A DNA stretch of 9,712 nucleotides, taken from positions 1 to 9,712 of the forward strand of contig JBCDFC010000185.1 of NCBI GenBank assembly GCA_039178805.1, given 5' to 3'. Of the stretch, positions 1-6,964 are shown in pieces. Both the position numbers and the translations under genes were made by a program. A model generated the notes under the pieces. That model had not been told where the DNA came from and did not search any database. It saw nothing but the letters and a program-made list of their open reading frames with translations. Origin of the DNA: Thermohalobaculum sp039178805 (GTDB taxonomy: Bacteria; Pseudomonadota; Alphaproteobacteria; Rhodobacterales; Rhodobacteraceae). The stretch's first letter is position 1; each line of letters starts with the position of its first letter.

Positions 1-2874
1 GCCATTGCCGTCACTGACCACGATGGTGAAGCCTCCGCCACCGGGACCGAAGGCATCCGCGGCCGCCTCGAAAGCGACCGATCCATCAGCCGTGAGGAAA
101 GCCGTGCCGCCGACTGCATCCGCGACGCCGGTGATCGACAGCAGATCGCCGTCGTCATCAATGCTCTCGGCAAGGAGGGCGGCTGCCGCGAAGACCTGGA
201 CGCCCGCGATGGCGTCGAGCCGGACATCCCCTGCATCGGGCGGGGTGTTCTCGGGCTCCGGATCGGGCTCCGGATCGGGGCTGGCGTCGTCCGAGGCGCC
301 ATCGTCCCCCACACTCACGGTAACATCCGCCTTGGTGAAGGCACCGAAGCCGTCGGTCACCCAGTACGAGAACTCGTCCGTGCCGGAGAAATCGAGATCC
401 GGATAGTAGATCAGGTCGCCGTGGCCGGGATCGTAGACCTTGCCGCGCTCCGGCTGGATCAGGCCGTCGACCCGGATGGCGTCCCCGTCCGGATCGCTGT
501 CATTCGCTAGCACGTTGATGGTGATCGGCGTCTCGAATGGTGTCTCTACGTCCTCGCCATCAGTCACCGGCGCCCGGTTGCCTTCCTGGAACGCGCCATT
601 GAAGACCGCATCGCGGAAGAGGCCGAAGGGATTGCTGAAGAGCCCGGTGTAGGACGACTCCACCAGATGGCCGAGTTTCACGATCTCGCCGGTCAGGCGG
701 TCCTCGTAATAGGCCTCGGCCACGAACACATGGCGGCCGTCCCGTTCGAAATAGCCATCGGTCTCGAGGATCGTCTTCACGTCCTCATAGTCTAGGCGGT
801 ACGTGTCGGTGCCAGCAGCGATTGGAACCGTGCCCAGGCTGTCGGTCTTCGTGCCTTCGAAGATGGCGGAGCGCTCGGGCACCGCCGGGCCGATATAGGT
901 CTGCGCGACATCGATATCGGGTGTCCGCTCCGTAAGTTCCGAGCGATCCAGGATTTCGACGCGGCCGGAGGCAATTTCGTCGCCCTCGAAGACCGATCCG
1001 GTGATGCCGATCAGTTCACCGCCCACAACGACGAACTGGTTCTGCGAGGATTGGATGCTCGGATCGGTGAAAACGCCGCTCAGCTCATAAGCGTGCTCGA
1101 AGTCCTGAACCCGCGCATCGACGATTACGATGTCCGAGGTGTTCGGCCCCGTCTCGATGCCGATGCCTGCGCTCGTGAAGGGTGGTGGGCTCTGCAGCGC
1201 AACCACATCGAAATTCGTGAGCGTGTAGTGCGAGGTGTATTCCAGATGCGCGCCCGTTCGCACTTCCCACGCCGTGAAGTCCTCCATGACCGTACGCAGG
1301 TCGTGCCCCTGATTGGGGTTCGCCTTGACCACGATCAGCCCACGCTCCGAGCCGAATGTCTCGTTGCCGTTGAAGTTGTTGATGACCGGGTGGTTCGGGA
1401 AGGCGAGGCCGCCGAGGCCAAGCGCTTCGGGTTGGTCGAAGAGGAGGGGGTCGACACCGTTCGAGTCGCCTCGCGTCATCCAAACGAAGCCCGTTCGCGC
1501 GCCCGCCGCGACATTGTCGATGGCCTCGACCATCCGCCCCTGGAACCAGAAGCCTGAGCCCGTGCGGCCGAGATCGAAGGACTGGACGTCCTCCGCATCC
1601 TTCTCGAGCCGGTTCAGCCCCTCCGTCCCGATCGAGATGTTCTCGGACCAGACCCCGATCTCATCACCCTTCTCCGCGACGAAGCCCGAGCCGAAGACAT
1701 CGAAGGTGGCGTTCCGGTGCAGAAGTGCGTTCGAGGAGTGATGCGCGATGCCCCAGCCGGGTGCGCCGAAGACAGCGTTGCCCTCCAGGATCGCGGGGTT
1801 CTGAGGGTCGTTGGTGCCAAGCTCGTGCAGATGGATCGAGTAGCGGCCCTGCACATTGCTGTCGGGGTTCACCAGATCGAGGCTGCTGGCCGGCACCGAG
1901 CGGACGCTCTTGTCCGTGCGGCCAAGCTCCTCGAACGCCACGAACCGAACATCGACATCGTCCGAGCCCATGAACATCACATGCCCACGGTGGTGCACAG
2001 CACTATCGGCCCCATCCTCGGAGCTGATGGTGATCGAGCGGGAGTAGTTCGCGACCGATGTCTTCAGATCGTCGCGGGGGGAGGCGTGGTCATAGGCGAG
2101 CGCGCGGTCGAGCGTGATCGTGTCGCCATCGATGGCGGCGATCGTCAGCACCTCATGCGTGTCGCCGCGGTAGACGCTTTGACGGATCGTGTTGTCCCAG
2201 CCCCAGCCGTCGAACTCGGTACCCGCCAGCACGATGGTGTCGCCGACGCTCCAACCCTCGGGCGTCTCGGCCAGGGTCAGCGTCGTGTCGCCCGCCATCG
2301 GATCGACAGCGACTTTCAGATGCGAAAGCTTCTCGGCCCCATGCATCTCGACTTCGCCGAGCGAAATGATCCCACGGCTGAGAAGCTGAGGGTCCCAGGC
2401 AACGTTGATATCGCCGTTGTTCGCGATGACGATGTCGATGCTGGTGCCGGGCGCGACCGGGTTCTCGACCGTGCCGGCTTCGAGCCGCCCGCTCGGCATC
2501 ACCACGATGGTATCGACAACCAGGCGGCTGTCGGCATCCGTCGCAAAGGCGAGCGTGCCTTCGACGCCGATCGTCCCGATCCGGGCATCGCTCTCGCCGG
2601 AATAGGTGACGGTGACGCCATCGCGAATGATGACGCGCGCGCCGCTCCCCGGCACCTCACCATTCGCCCAGGTGTCGGGATCGAACCAATCGCCGTCCTC
2701 CACCGCCATATGCGTCGCATCGCTGTGCGCGACGAGGTCGAAGGCGGCCATATGCTCGGCATGCGAGCCGCTCAGCATGTCATGCCCGCTGCCCGCCATA
2801 TGGTCATGGCCAGGCATCGTGCCGTGCCCTGGCATCATATCGTGCTCGGGAATCATGTCTTCATGCTCATGCAT
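1..2874 (-). CDS. Giant G8-domain / beta-helix protein with cadherin-like repeats, 3' end outside window
   Basis: This frame stays open for 958 codons and leaves the window without a stop. The ATG at 2874 is chosen because an in-frame TGA lies at 2893-2895 and a purine-rich AGGGGG ribosome site precedes it. Residues 1-56 hold 9 Met and 11 His and no hydrophobic signal peptide. Residues about 60-185 look like a G8 domain (W63, then W69 in DPDTWANGEVPGSG). Residues about 190-660 look like the parallel beta-helix of the CEMIP/TMEM2/fibrocystin group: RYSIHLHELG near 344-353 and GFVAEKGDE near 397-405. From 766 comes a cadherin-like repeat (NVLANDSDPDGD at 787-798), then an Asp-Pro-Glu linker (866-875) and a second repeat ending in SDGNG at the window edge. 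The family is extracellular and carbohydrate-related. Secretion through a type I system with a C-terminal signal beyond the window is inferred. The substrate is unknown; hyaluronan-like polysaccharide is only an analogy. Confidence 0.88.
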   Translation of the reverse strand, partial: MHEHEDMIPEHDMMPGHGTMPGHDHMAGSGHDMLSGSHAEHMAAFDLVAHSDATHMAVEDGDWFDPDTWANGEVPGSGARVIIRDGVTVTYSGESDARIGTIGVEGTLAFATDADSRLVVDTIVVMPSGRLEAGTVENPVAPGTSIDIVIANNGDINVAWDPQLLSRGIISLGEVEMHGAEKLSHLKVAVDPMAGDTTLTLAETPEGWSVGDTIVLAGTEFDGWGWDNTIRQSVYRGDTHEVLTIAAIDGDTITLDRALAYDHASPRDDLKTSVANYSRSITISSEDGADSAVHHRGHVMFMGSDDVDVRFVAFEELGRTDKSVRSVPASSLDLVNPDSNVQGRYSIHLHELGTNDPQNPAILEGNAVFGAPGWGIAHHSSNALLHRNATFDVFGSGFVAEKGDEIGVWSENISIGTEGLNRLEKDAEDVQSFDLGRTGSGFWFQGRMVEAIDNVAAGARTGFVWMTRGDSNGVDPLLFDQPEALGLGGLAFPNHPVINNFNGNETFGSERGLIVVKANPNQGHDLRTVMEDFTAWEVRTGAHLEYTSHYTLTNFDVVALQSPPPFTSAGIGIETGPNTSDIVIVDARVQDFEHAYELSGVFTDPSIQSSQNQFVVVGGELIGITGSVFEGDEIASGRVEILDRSELTERTPDIDVAQTYIGPAVPERSAIFEGTKTDSLGTVPIAAGTDTYRLDYEDVKTILETDGYFERDGRHVFVAEAYYEDRLTGEIVKLGHLVESSYTGLFSNPFGLFRDAVFNGAFQEGNRAPVTDGEDVETPFETPITINVLANDSDPDGDAIRVDGLIQPERGKVYDPGHGDLIYYPDLDFSGTDEFSYWVTDGFGAFTKADVTVSVGDDGASDDASPDPEPDPEPENTPPDAGDVRLDAIAGVQVFAAAALLAESIDDDGDLLSITGVADAVGGTAFLTADGSVAFEAAADAFGPGGGGFTIVVSDGNG
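253..276. repeat. 12-bp tandem direct repeat coding an Asp-Pro-Glu-Pro linker
   Basis: The 12-base unit GGGCTCCGGATC (plus strand) occurs twice back to back. On the minus strand it encodes the acidic, proline-rich stretch PDPEPDPEPE (residues 866-875) between two cadherin-like repeats of the G8 protein. The unit is a multiple of three, so changes in copy number would lengthen or shorten the linker without shifting the frame. Confidence 0.8.
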
Positions 2875-3403
2875 CGCGCTGTCCCCCTGCGGTCAGTCTT
2901 GTTATCGGGCAGCGCCGCCGTTGGTGGGCCGAGCATTCGAAGCGCTCGGTTTCGCGTGGCGCCGCCTTTGATGATCGAGAGGCAGGCCGCTGACGGAAAC
3001 CTACAGTCCGGCCCCTCCAAGTGTGGATGTCCTCAAATCGCCTCTGAACAAGAACTCATGCCACTGGCGCAGAACAGATGCGCTGCACACCGATCATCAG
3101 CACAGAAACGCAACGATGAGATCAGAGCAGAACGCCCTGCGTGCTTGGCTACGATACGATCCATCATGGCTAGCATCCTTTGCGCGCGCGCAACCACAAC
3201 CAAGGGTCGAGATTGCCGTTTTGGTCATGTTTAAATGTGCGTGCCTCTATTGCGGCAGCTTATCGCCTTCGGCGTAGCGGCCTGCCGGCGGTGGCGCGGC
3301 CTCGATTGAGCCAAGAGACAGTCCTTGCCGTCTTCCCGCGCTTCATGGTCCAGTAGCGAGACTACGCGCGCGGTAGACCGGCATCGGCAGGAACGAGGCG
3401 AGC
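2875..3403. other. Divergent intergenic spacer, no gene recognised
   Basis: This 529-base spacer lies between the divergent G8-protein and MFS genes and should hold both promoters. The open frames crossing it have no recognisable protein features and no convincing ribosome sites. The visible structure is slight: a 6-bp inverted repeat CCGAGC/GCTCGG at 2929-2934 and 2944-2949, an alternating GC run at about 3182-3191, and a relatively AT-rich patch at about 3216-3236 that might include promoter elements of the MFS gene. I cannot place a reliable -35/-10 pair. Confidence 0.5.
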
Positions 3404-4666
3404 ATGATCACGCGCGATACCCAATACTTCCTGCTGCTCAATGTCGGACATTTTCTCGACCACTACTTCATGCTGATCTTCGCGACCGTCGCGGCCCTCG
3501 CGCTGAGCGCCGGCTGGGGGATGAGTTATGCGGAGCTTCTGCCCTATGGCGCGCCGGGCTTCGCGGCGTTCGCCCTTTGCGCGCTGCCCATGGGGATCCT
3601 CGCCGACCGATGGGGCCGGGATCGGATGATGGTCGTCTTCTTTCTCGGCATCGGTTTTTCCTCGATCCTCACGGGTTTCGCGCAGACGCCCATGCAGATG
3701 GGCCTGGGGCTCCTCTCAATCGGTGTCTTTGGTGCGATCTATCATCCGGTCGGGCTCGCCATCGTCACGGCACGATGGAAGAGGACGGGCATGCGGCTCG
3801 CGGTGAACGGCATCTGGGGCAATCTCGGCGTCGGCTGCGCGGCGCTCGTAACGGGCGTGATGATCGATTTGGCCGGATGGCGGGCGGCCTTCGTCCTGCC
3901 GGGCGTCGTTTCGATCCTCTTCGCCCTGCCGTACCTCTCCGTCTCCCGTGCCATCGAAGCGGAGACCGTGGCGCCCGTCGGTGGGGCCGCGCCGTCGAAG
4001 CGCGCCGATTACGGCCCCCGCTGGCGCGTGCTCTTCTGCGTCTATCTGACGGCCACGGTTGGGAGCATCGTGTTCCAGTCGACCACCGTCGCGCTGCCTG
4101 AGATCTTCGAGGAACGGCTCGTCGGGTTGGCGGACAGGATCGCCACATCGCTATCTGCACTCAGGATCGAGTCCGCATCCGTGATCGGTCTGCTCGCCTT
4201 CATCGTCTTCGCTGCCGCCTCGCTCGCGCAGCTTGTGACGGGCCACATGCTCGACCGCTTCGGTGCGAGGCCGACACTGGCGCTCGTCACCTCCGTGCAG
4301 ATCGTGGCTCTCCTGCTCATGCCGGGGCTCACCGATCTCGCCGTCTTCGCGGTGGCGCTTGGTGTGATGTTGGGTGTCTTCGGTCAGGTCCCGGTTAACG
4401 ACTTCCTGATCGGCACGACGGCGTCGAAACAGTCCCGGTCCCGCGCCTTCGGCGCCCGCTACCTGGTCAGCTTCCTCGCCTTCTCGGCCGCGCTTCCATT
4501 GATCGCGGTCATTCAGGCCAGCTGGGGGTTCGACGGACTCTTCCACGTGCTGATGATCTGCGCCGCGATCATCCTCATCGGCAGCCGCTTGCTGCTATCC
4601 CGGCCATCCCGGGTCGAGAGCGAAGAGAACTCTCCCGTCAGCGGAGCCCCGATCGCGGCGAAGTAG
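3404..4666 (+). CDS. Major facilitator superfamily (MFS) transporter, about 12 TM segments
   Basis: The 420-residue product has the usual MFS length and about twelve hydrophobic segments (for example 11-34, 48-66, 74-95, 97-120, 134-153, 158-178, 207-230, 258-280, 290-308, 311-335, 349-371, 378-400). The cytoplasmic MFS motif A is clear in loop 2-3 as GILADRWGRDRMM (residues 64-76), with a degenerate copy, GHMLDRFGARP (280-290), in the second half. The first helix carries GHFLDHYF (16-23), whose charged residues suggest proton coupling. The start at 3404 is preceded by GAGG (3395-3398) at 5-base spacing. The protein would be an inner-membrane importer or exporter. The pattern loosely recalls fosmidomycin-resistance-type exporters, but the sequence does not reveal the substrate. 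It converges on the DUF6525 gene and is probably transcribed alone. Confidence 0.9.
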   Translation: MITRDTQYFLLLNVGHFLDHYFMLIFATVAALALSAGWGMSYAELLPYGAPGFAAFALCALPMGILADRWGRDRMMVVFFLGIGFSSILTGFAQTPMQMGLGLLSIGVFGAIYHPVGLAIVTARWKRTGMRLAVNGIWGNLGVGCAALVTGVMIDLAGWRAAFVLPGVVSILFALPYLSVSRAIEAETVAPVGGAAPSKRADYGPRWRVLFCVYLTATVGSIVFQSTTVALPEIFEERLVGLADRIATSLSALRIESASVIGLLAFIVFAAASLAQLVTGHMLDRFGARPTLALVTSVQIVALLLMPGLTDLAVFAVALGVMLGVFGQVPVNDFLIGTTASKQSRSRAFGARYLVSFLAFSAALPLIAVIQASWGFDGLFHVLMICAAIILIGSRLLLSRPSRVESEENSPVSGAPIAAK

Positions 4667-4686
4667 TCGGCTGGATCAGGCGCAGT

Positions 4687-4717
4687 GCCGGCCGCAAAAG
4701 CCCGTCACGCGGCCGGC
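4687..4717. terminator. Hairpin between convergent genes (possible bidirectional terminator)
   Basis: GCCGGCCGC (4687-4695) and GCGGCCGGC (4709-4717) form a perfect 9-bp stem with a 13-base loop, 20 bases after the MFS stop codon. The DUF6525 stop codon (4705-4707) lies in the loop. No T-tract follows on either strand, so a classic intrinsic terminator is not supported. A factor-assisted or transcript-end-stabilising role for both convergent genes is inferred. An alternative 6-bp pairing, AGCCCG (4699-4704) with CGGGCT (4722-4727), would compete with it. Confidence 0.5.
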
Positions 4718-5016
4718 CGCTCGGGCTGACGGTTGGCGTTTCGCGCCGCGGCAGGGTGCTCAACACCCCAAATGCGCTCAGCGTCTCGCGAGATCAGCCG
4801 CTCCTGAAGGCGGTCGAGTTCCTGAAGGGCCCGCGTCTCGTCCCGCGTGCGCGCCATCGCGCGGGCATAAGCCTGTCGGACGGATCTCGGTCGCCATGGC
4901 AGCACCGCGCTCGCCAGCCACGCTCTCAGCGCCGCCGGCAGCCGGTCGAACTCCCGCATCGGATCTTCGGCCCGCCATTTCTTCCGCAGGCTCGATTTTC
5001 CGCGATTGCCTCGCAT
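4705..5016 (-). CDS. DUF6525 family small basic protein
   Basis: This is a 103-residue protein of unknown function. It is recognised as DUF6525 by the basic N-terminus MRGNRGKSSLRKKWR, then DPMREFDRLPAALRAWL (residues 19-35) and LPWRPRSVRQAYARA (39-53). Its C-terminal part (about 58-80) is a charged, probably helical segment ending in SRDAERIWG. It has no signal peptide or membrane helix, so it is presumably cytoplasmic. The ATG at 5016 overlaps the TGA of the upstream DUF1826 gene by one base (TGATG), which indicates translational coupling. A longer reading from 5133 would overlap the upstream gene by over 100 bases and is rejected. The coupling implies that it shares the function and probably the zinc-responsive regulation of DUF1826. 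The many Arg and Lys residues would allow nucleic-acid binding, but no known fold is visible. Confidence 0.82.
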   Translation of the reverse strand: MRGNRGKSSLRKKWRAEDPMREFDRLPAALRAWLASAVLPWRPRSVRQAYARAMARTRDETRALQELDRLQERLISRDAERIWGVEHPAAARNANRQPERPAA

Positions 5017-5663
5017 CAGAATTCCTCGTCGGGATCGAAAATGGGGTCGATGACCAGGATCAGCCGCGTCTCGCCGGTCCCTTCGATGGGCGGCGATCGG
5101 TGCAAGAGCCCCGAGGCTGGCGGGTCGGGCCAAAGTGTTCCGCGCAGGACGATCGGCGCGCCTGTTGGCACGGTGAAGATCCGCTGCGGCTCAGCACCAT
5201 CGGTCGAGATGCCGTATTGCGTGCCGGTGCCGCGATAGGTGCAGACGAGCCGCGCCGTCACCCGGTCGATGTGGAACTTGCGGCACGAGTTCGTCGTCAC
5301 CGCGTTGAGCCGAAGGCGCAGGAAGGGGGCAGGGACGAGCTCAATGAACCGCTGTGCGAGGCGATCGATGTCGTCCAGCAGCCACGCGCTGTGTACGCTC
5401 TCGGGCAACTGCTGCGCGTCAAAAAGATCTGCGACGCTGCGCCGAAGATCTTCGAGGCGCAGGATCATCCGCGCCTGCGGCAGGGCGTGCGGCTTAAGAC
5501 CGTCGATCCACGACTGAAACGCAGGGTCAGGCTGGCGCCGCCAGATGGCTGCGGCACAGCCCGGCCGGAGGAGTGCCGTGAGGCCATCCTGGGTATCCGC
5601 AACGCCAACGCCTATGGCAGCATCTCGCCTGACCTCGCGGACTATGCCCATAGCGTCGCCCAT
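5016..5663 (-). CDS. DUF1826 family protein, probable zinc-starvation operon
   Basis: This 215-residue protein matches DUF1826. The signature is CRKFHIDRVTARLVCTYRGT (residues 127-146), followed by GLLHRSPP (185-192) and GETRLILVID (197-206). The layout His131-x-Asp133, His188-Arg189 and Arg200 in a beta-rich C-terminal half resembles the metal-binding HxD...H plus Arg pattern of cupin-like Fe(II)/2-oxoglutarate oxygenases; this is inference and the family has no established activity. Its N-terminal half is mostly helical. ATG at 5663 is preceded by GAGAGG at 4-base spacing; a second in-frame ATG lies four codons in. From memory, DUF1826 genes often neighbour COG0523 zinc-metallochaperone GTPases and appear in predicted Zur regulons; no GTPase is adjacent here. 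It is first in an operon with DUF6525, and a Zur-like dyad sits 47 bases upstream. Confidence 0.85.
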   Translation of the reverse strand: MGDAMGIVREVRRDAAIGVGVADTQDGLTALLRPGCAAAIWRRQPDPAFQSWIDGLKPHALPQARMILRLEDLRRSVADLFDAQQLPESVHSAWLLDDIDRLAQRFIELVPAPFLRLRLNAVTTNSCRKFHIDRVTARLVCTYRGTGTQYGISTDGAEPQRIFTVPTGAPIVLRGTLWPDPPASGLLHRSPPIEGTGETRLILVIDPIFDPDEEF

Positions 5664-5703
5664 AGTGCCTCTCGCTTGTCGTTCCGATGCCGGCTTATGC
5701 TCT

Positions 5704-5733
5704 GTAATGGTTATGTTATAACGTTACTATTGC
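5704..5733. promoter_or_regulatory. Zur-like operator upstream of DUF1826
   Basis: The core GTTATGTTATAACGTTAC (5710-5727) is a dyad around TTATAA with 7 of 9 positions symmetric. Extending the arms to 5704 and 5733 keeps 11 of 15 positions symmetric. It is an AT-rich island in GC-rich DNA. It resembles the zinc-uptake regulator (Zur) box, whose enterobacterial form contains TGTTATAnTATAACA. It lies 47 bases before the DUF1826 start. A possible promoter on the minus strand, TTGCGT (5745-5750) and TAACGT (5721-5726) with an 18-base spacer, would be overlapped by the dyad, which suits repression by zinc-loaded Zur. Regulator identity is inferred; another Fur-family protein is possible. Confidence 0.7.
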
Positions 5734-5789
5734 ACCAGCTTTCGACGCAAGCGCAGTGCGGGGGCGGCGTTGTCTGAAGGCCGCGCAAT

Positions 5790-5871
5790 CGCCTGGCGCG
5801 GTTCCCAGGCGCGAGGAACGAGGCACCATGGCTGAAACGGTCGGTTAGCGCGGCGAGAACGCTGACTAACC
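5790..5871 (-). terminator. Inverted repeats downstream of the tartrate dehydrogenase gene
   Basis: Two small inverted repeats follow the dehydrogenase stop codon on its strand. The nearer is GGTTAG/CTAACC (5843-5848 with 5866-5871). The further is CGCCTGG/CCAGGCG (5790-5796 with 5805-5811, 8-base loop). Neither is followed by a T-run, so they are only candidates for transcript-end structures separating this gene from the DUF1826 promoter. Confidence 0.35.
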
Positions 5872-5890
5872 CCCGGTCTGCCGAAGCGCC

Positions 5891-6964
5891 TTAGGCGTTG
5901 TCGGCTCGGATCGCTTCGCAGACTGCGTCGGTCACATCGCGCGTGGTGGCCGTCCCACCGACATCGGGGGTGCAGATCCCCTCAGCGCAAACCCGCTCGA
6001 CCGACCGCATGAGCCTGGCTGCCGCATCCGCCTCACCCAGATGTTCCAGCATCTGGCACGCCGTCCAGAACGTCGCGACGGGGTTGGCGATGCCCTTGCC
6101 AGCGATGTTGAAAGCGGAGCCGTGGATCGGCTCGAACATCGAGGGAAACCGACGCTCAGGATCGATATTGGCCGTCGGTGCGATGCCGAGAGACCCCGCA
6201 AGGGCACCGGCCAGATCGGACAGGATGTCCGCATGCAGGTTCGTGGCGACGACCGTATCGATCGACTTGGGATCCTTGACCATGCGCACTGTCATCGCGT
6301 CGACCAGCATCTTATCCCAGGTCACATTCGGGAACGCCGCTGCCACTTCGGCCGCGATCTCATCCCACATCACCATGCCGAACCGCTGCGCGTTGGACTT
6401 CGTGACCACCGTCAGCAGCTTGCGCGGCCGCGACTGCGCGAGGGCGAAGGCGTAACGCATGATTCGGGTGACGCCGGTGCGGGTGAATACAGCCACCTCG
6501 GTGCCGACCTCTTCCGGCAGGCCCCGATGCGTGCGGCCGCCATTGCCCGAATACTCACCCTCCGAGTTCTCCCTGACGATGACCCAATCGAGATCGCCGA
6601 GCCCCAAATCCTTCAGCGGCGCTGAGATCCCGGGCAGAATCCGGGTCGGCCGGACATTGGCGTATTGGTCGAAGCCCTGACAGATCGGCAGACGCAACCC
6701 CCATAGCGTCACGTGATCGGGCACATCCGGTGCGCCCACGGCGCCGAAATAGATAGCATCGAAGGCGCGCAGCCTCTCCAACCCGTCCTTCGGCATCATG
6801 GCACCGTGGCGTTTGAAGTGTTCGGAGCCCCAGCCGAACCTCGTCAGCTCGAACGCCACATCGCCCTGGCGCGCCTCCAGCGCCGCCAGCACCTCGGCGC
6901 CTGCCTCGATGACCTCGGGCCCGATGCCGTCAGCGGGGATCGCGGCGATTTGGTAGCGGCGCAT
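5891..6964 (-). CDS. Tartrate / D-malate dehydrogenase (isopropylmalate dehydrogenase family)
   Basis: This 357-residue protein is a full-length beta-decarboxylating dehydrogenase. It oxidises a 2-hydroxy acid with NAD and a divalent metal in the cytoplasm. The N-terminal ADGIGPEV (11-18) and the WGLRLPICQGFDQYANVRP block (88-106) favour tartrate/D-malate dehydrogenase over leucine-pathway LeuB. Catalytic Tyr138 (ENSEGEYSG) and Lys189 (VVTKSN) are present, as are metal-ligand Asp222 (DAMTVRMVKDP), Asp246 and Asp250 (NLHADILSDLAGAL). The nucleotide loop reads EPIHGSAFNIAGKGIANP (278-295); the position that is Asp in Thermus isopropylmalate dehydrogenase, where it binds the NAD ribose, is Asn286. 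The ATG at 6964 follows an AAAGGGAGA ribosome site. It is divergent from a TAXI TRAP operon 516 bases away, which might have imported its substrate. Exact substrate preference among D-malate, tartrates and isopropylmalate-like acids cannot be read from sequence. Confidence 0.9.
   Translation of the reverse strand: MRRYQIAAIPADGIGPEVIEAGAEVLAALEARQGDVAFELTRFGWGSEHFKRHGAMMPKDGLERLRAFDAIYFGAVGAPDVPDHVTLWGLRLPICQGFDQYANVRPTRILPGISAPLKDLGLGDLDWVIVRENSEGEYSGNGGRTHRGLPEEVGTEVAVFTRTGVTRIMRYAFALAQSRPRKLLTVVTKSNAQRFGMVMWDEIAAEVAAAFPNVTWDKMLVDAMTVRMVKDPKSIDTVVATNLHADILSDLAGALAGSLGIAPTANIDPERRFPSMFEPIHGSAFNIAGKGIANPVATFWTACQMLEHLGEADAAARLMRSVERVCAEGICTPDVGGTATTRDVTDAVCEAIRADNA

Noticed and set aside
3181..3191. 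Alternating GC run, possible Z-DNA
   Set aside because: It is only about ten bases long in GC-rich DNA, with no supporting context.
1717..3234. A 505-codon open frame on the plus strand
   Set aside because: It lies antisense to the G8/beta-helix gene in a codon-aligned register, so its openness is a by-product of GC-rich codon use. Its translation is Arg/Ala/His/Asp-rich and has no family features.
3225..3240. Weak AT-rich dyad around TTTAAA upstream of the MFS gene, considered as a second Zur/Fur box
   Set aside because: Only about 5 of 7 positions per arm are symmetric, and it does not resemble the strong dyad at 5710-5727.
3325..4101. A 258-codon plus-strand frame overlapping the MFS gene
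   Set aside because: It is a shifted frame of the MFS transporter; the product is arginine-rich low complexity, while the other frame has clear TM helices and motif A.
5017..5133. Longer N-terminus for the DUF6525 protein
   Set aside because: It would overlap the DUF1826 coding region by more than 100 bases, and the added residues are a shadow of that gene; the family begins at MRGN.
4896..5777. A 293-codon plus-strand frame across the DUF1826 region
   Set aside because: It is antisense to DUF1826 and DUF6525, which have recognisable signatures, coupled starts and ribosome sites.
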